Assembly: GCA_963377175.1 (NCBI GenBank) | Contig: CAUJNA010002757.1 | Location: forward strand, 804,569-868,568 | Direction: 5' to 3' | Length of the DNA stretch: 64,000 bases | DNA from: Effrenium voratum | Taxonomy: Eukaryota > Sar > Dinophyceae > Suessiales > Symbiodiniaceae | The notes under the pieces: model-generated | Databases searched by the model: none | What the model saw: the letters and a program-made list of their open reading frames with translations, nothing else | What the model was told of the DNA's origin: nothing | Made by a program: the position numbers and the translations under genes | Shown here: piece after piece, positions 54,501 to 57,500 of the stretch | Position numbering within the stretch: position 1 is the first letter of the stretch | How the letters are laid out: each line of letters begins with the position of its first letter

Positions 54501-57500
54501 AACCTGTCTCGGGAAGGCTAGCAACTGCATCGCTGTTCATGGTGGTTTCCAACCGGGCACAAGGGGGCTGAGAACATGGCGGCGGGTCAGAACTCATGGC
54601 CCGGAGAGCGTGGCCTGGGAGGAGGTGAGGAGCGATCAGTGTCACTTTTATGCACCCAATGTTTTGGAGGGCTCCGATTCGCAAATGGCCCATGCTCCCA
54701 TGCTCCTGGTGGAGTCATCGTCCTGGTAAGGCACGCCGTACAAGGGGTGCGAGCCTCAGGTTCCATTCGACTTGCCTTCAACAAAGAAAGGAGACTCGGG
54801 CAAGAAGTGATGGGGAGAGCGGCTGTCGTGAGATTATGACGCGTGAGGCGATTTGGATGGCATCAGTGTCAATCAATTCCAAAAACATCGCACGCGCGCA
54901 CGCGGAAGGGATCACTGGGTTGAAACCACACAAGGAGAGAGCCCCCGAAGGCGCCAGTTGCCTCTGCAGGATTCCGGCAAATCCAGACAGAGGTGTGACC
55001 AATGTCAAATGGACAGGGTACCTCATCCACGCACTCAGTAGCGATGCAATTTGCGGTTGGTTGCCAAGCTGAAGAAAGAAGTAAGGCGGCCACACCTCAG
55101 CCAGGAAACTTGCCAAGCCCTGGACACCCGAAGACACGTCGCCTTTTGTTGCCGAGAGGTCCAATATTTCGAACGAGAGTCAACGATCACCTTCGGGGCT
55201 CAGCATCCGCCAAATGCATGCGGGTAGTTTGCATCCAGCTGCTAGGTGTTTAGAGTTGGAGGTTTGCACGTCCCATTCCAACTGGAAACACCCGTGTAGC
55301 CAAGCCGAGCGTGAGGGCAAGCCACTCGTTCCCATGCTATAACAGCCATCCGAAAGAAACCCAGAAAATTAAGAAGAAGAAAAACCTCGGCGTTCTCCGA
55401 CCCCCCCCCCCGCCACTTGGATCCGGAATTCCCCTCTTGGCCCATCTACTGGGAGTCCGGTAGTTGATTGCGGGACCCGAACTCAAATCCGGAAAATTCC
55501 GAGTTCAGACGACCCAATCTTCGGAGAAGCGCAAACCGGGGAAAAGGGACGACTTGGGGTGGCCCAATAGCAGAGCCCCAAGCCACCAAGCGAGTGCCCA
55601 GAGCAACTTGACGAACTGATTCTTCTAACATGGTTGTCAAGGCTTCTCTCGGCGGGCTTGTCACCTATGCGCCCGGAACCATCTAAATCTCATATGGCCC
55701 TTTCGGCTTTTGGGGGAGTTCGGGCGACTCTGCACATATTGCCAACCCAGCAAGAATGGCCATGTGGGTCAAAACCCAAATCGTACCCATCCCAATCCCC
55801 ACTAAAATAGGCTCTAAAATGGGTGGTGAATTCACCTACCCCAACATGGGACCCACAGCCGAATCAGCTCAAAGGACATCAGCCCAGGGGCCGGTGGTAA
55901 AGGACACCGCCACCGGCACCTCCGCGCTCGCTTCGATGGCCAGCCTCGCTAGACATGGTCCACAGATCCCCCCAAACGGTTTGGAGCTTTTTTGCCCCCA
56001 GGTTTTTACCCCTAGAAGTTTCTGTGCCTTTTGCTGGAAGATTCCCCCCTCCCCCCCTCCCCCCCTCCCGCCCCCCTCCTCTCCTTCCCCCCCCCCCCTA
56101 CAGGGCGGTGTGTGAATCCACTTCTGTGATACAACAGAAAGGGCATCCCAAAGACGAAATGGTTCATAGAAAGGGGGATTCCCTTGTGTCACAGATCCCA
56201 CAACCCTGAATAAAAACATGTCCAGAAGTGAAATCGAGTCCCTTCAAGCCTTATGTCAGCTTCCTCCCAGGTGGCTTGGAGCCCAGTTTGGTGGTTTGGA
56301 GCCAGTGACCCCATTTTCTCTCTGCAAGAACTAGGGGTTCAAATCCCCAAACCGCCAACAAAACCACCGACTAAGGCATACCTGATTACGGCACAGCCAA
56401 GGAGCAAGCATACCAAGAAGCACACCATGCTCAAAACTCAGATGTCCCCAAGTGAAAGGGTGTTTTGACCGTGGCACAGTCTGGGGAAACGCGTCTTCAA
56501 AGTCCCGCGCCCGCAAAGAACTGCTTTTGCCAGACACTAAACCCGTGCCAGAATGGTTGTGCACGAACGGCCTTGCTTTCATCAACCTTGAGAGTCTTTG
56601 GGGGTCAGGTCAACGAAGGTAGTTCCCAAGCACTGTGACACTGGCAATGACGCAAGATGCCCAAGCGATCTTCAGCGCAAGATGAGCATGTCCGAAACAG
56701 CAGTCCATTGATATAATAAGGCACCCAAAAATCAAAGAAGGCCTCCTGGACACATTTGCGATCATTCTTGTTTAGCAAGTAGAAACAGCCAGCTGCCAAT
56801 CTGAACCACTGACCTTCTTTGTTCCCCCGTTCCCGGGTGTATGTTTTGAGGCTCGCTGCCCTTGTTGGGGTTGACATTTGTTTGACCAACAAAGGAAACC
56901 AAATGAAATGGGGACGTCGAGCTTTTTGGTTTTCCGTCTCCTTTGCGCTTTCATTGAGCCCCGGCCTCCAGTGTCCTCCCCGAGGTAGAGCAAGGAAATG
57001 CGACATGTTCACAATTCTATAGGCTGATTCCCCATTGTTTTCAACCATTGTTCTTTCCAAGAAACAGTCGCTTTCCCTGGGTTTCCGAATGTTCTCTGGA
57101 AAGATGGCTGCCAGCAAAGAATGGGGAAGCCATCCTTAGAACAATAAATCCAAAGCCTGAAATAAGAATTGGACCAAGGCCACAGGGTCTGAGGCAGAAA
57201 CATCCTTCTAGTCAATTCTTCGAACACCTGATTGTGCCTCTTCTTCAGGTGAGCTCGCCATGAAATGGGGCAGAACAATCATATCAAACTCTGGCTTGGT
57301 GGCTCATTGGGCTTTGCGGGTGCGGGAGATGCAAGCTCCTGGACCCTTAAAGCCTTGAACCGCCCTTACAAATAGGGCTGCAGGTACCCTTCTCACGAAC
57401 AGAAGGCAGCTGGGGGTTCATCCTATCATGCAGAGCAGCATTCCGGTTTCAGATGGTCTGCACGCAAACTTTGCAAACCTTGGCCCTTGAGTGCGATCGC

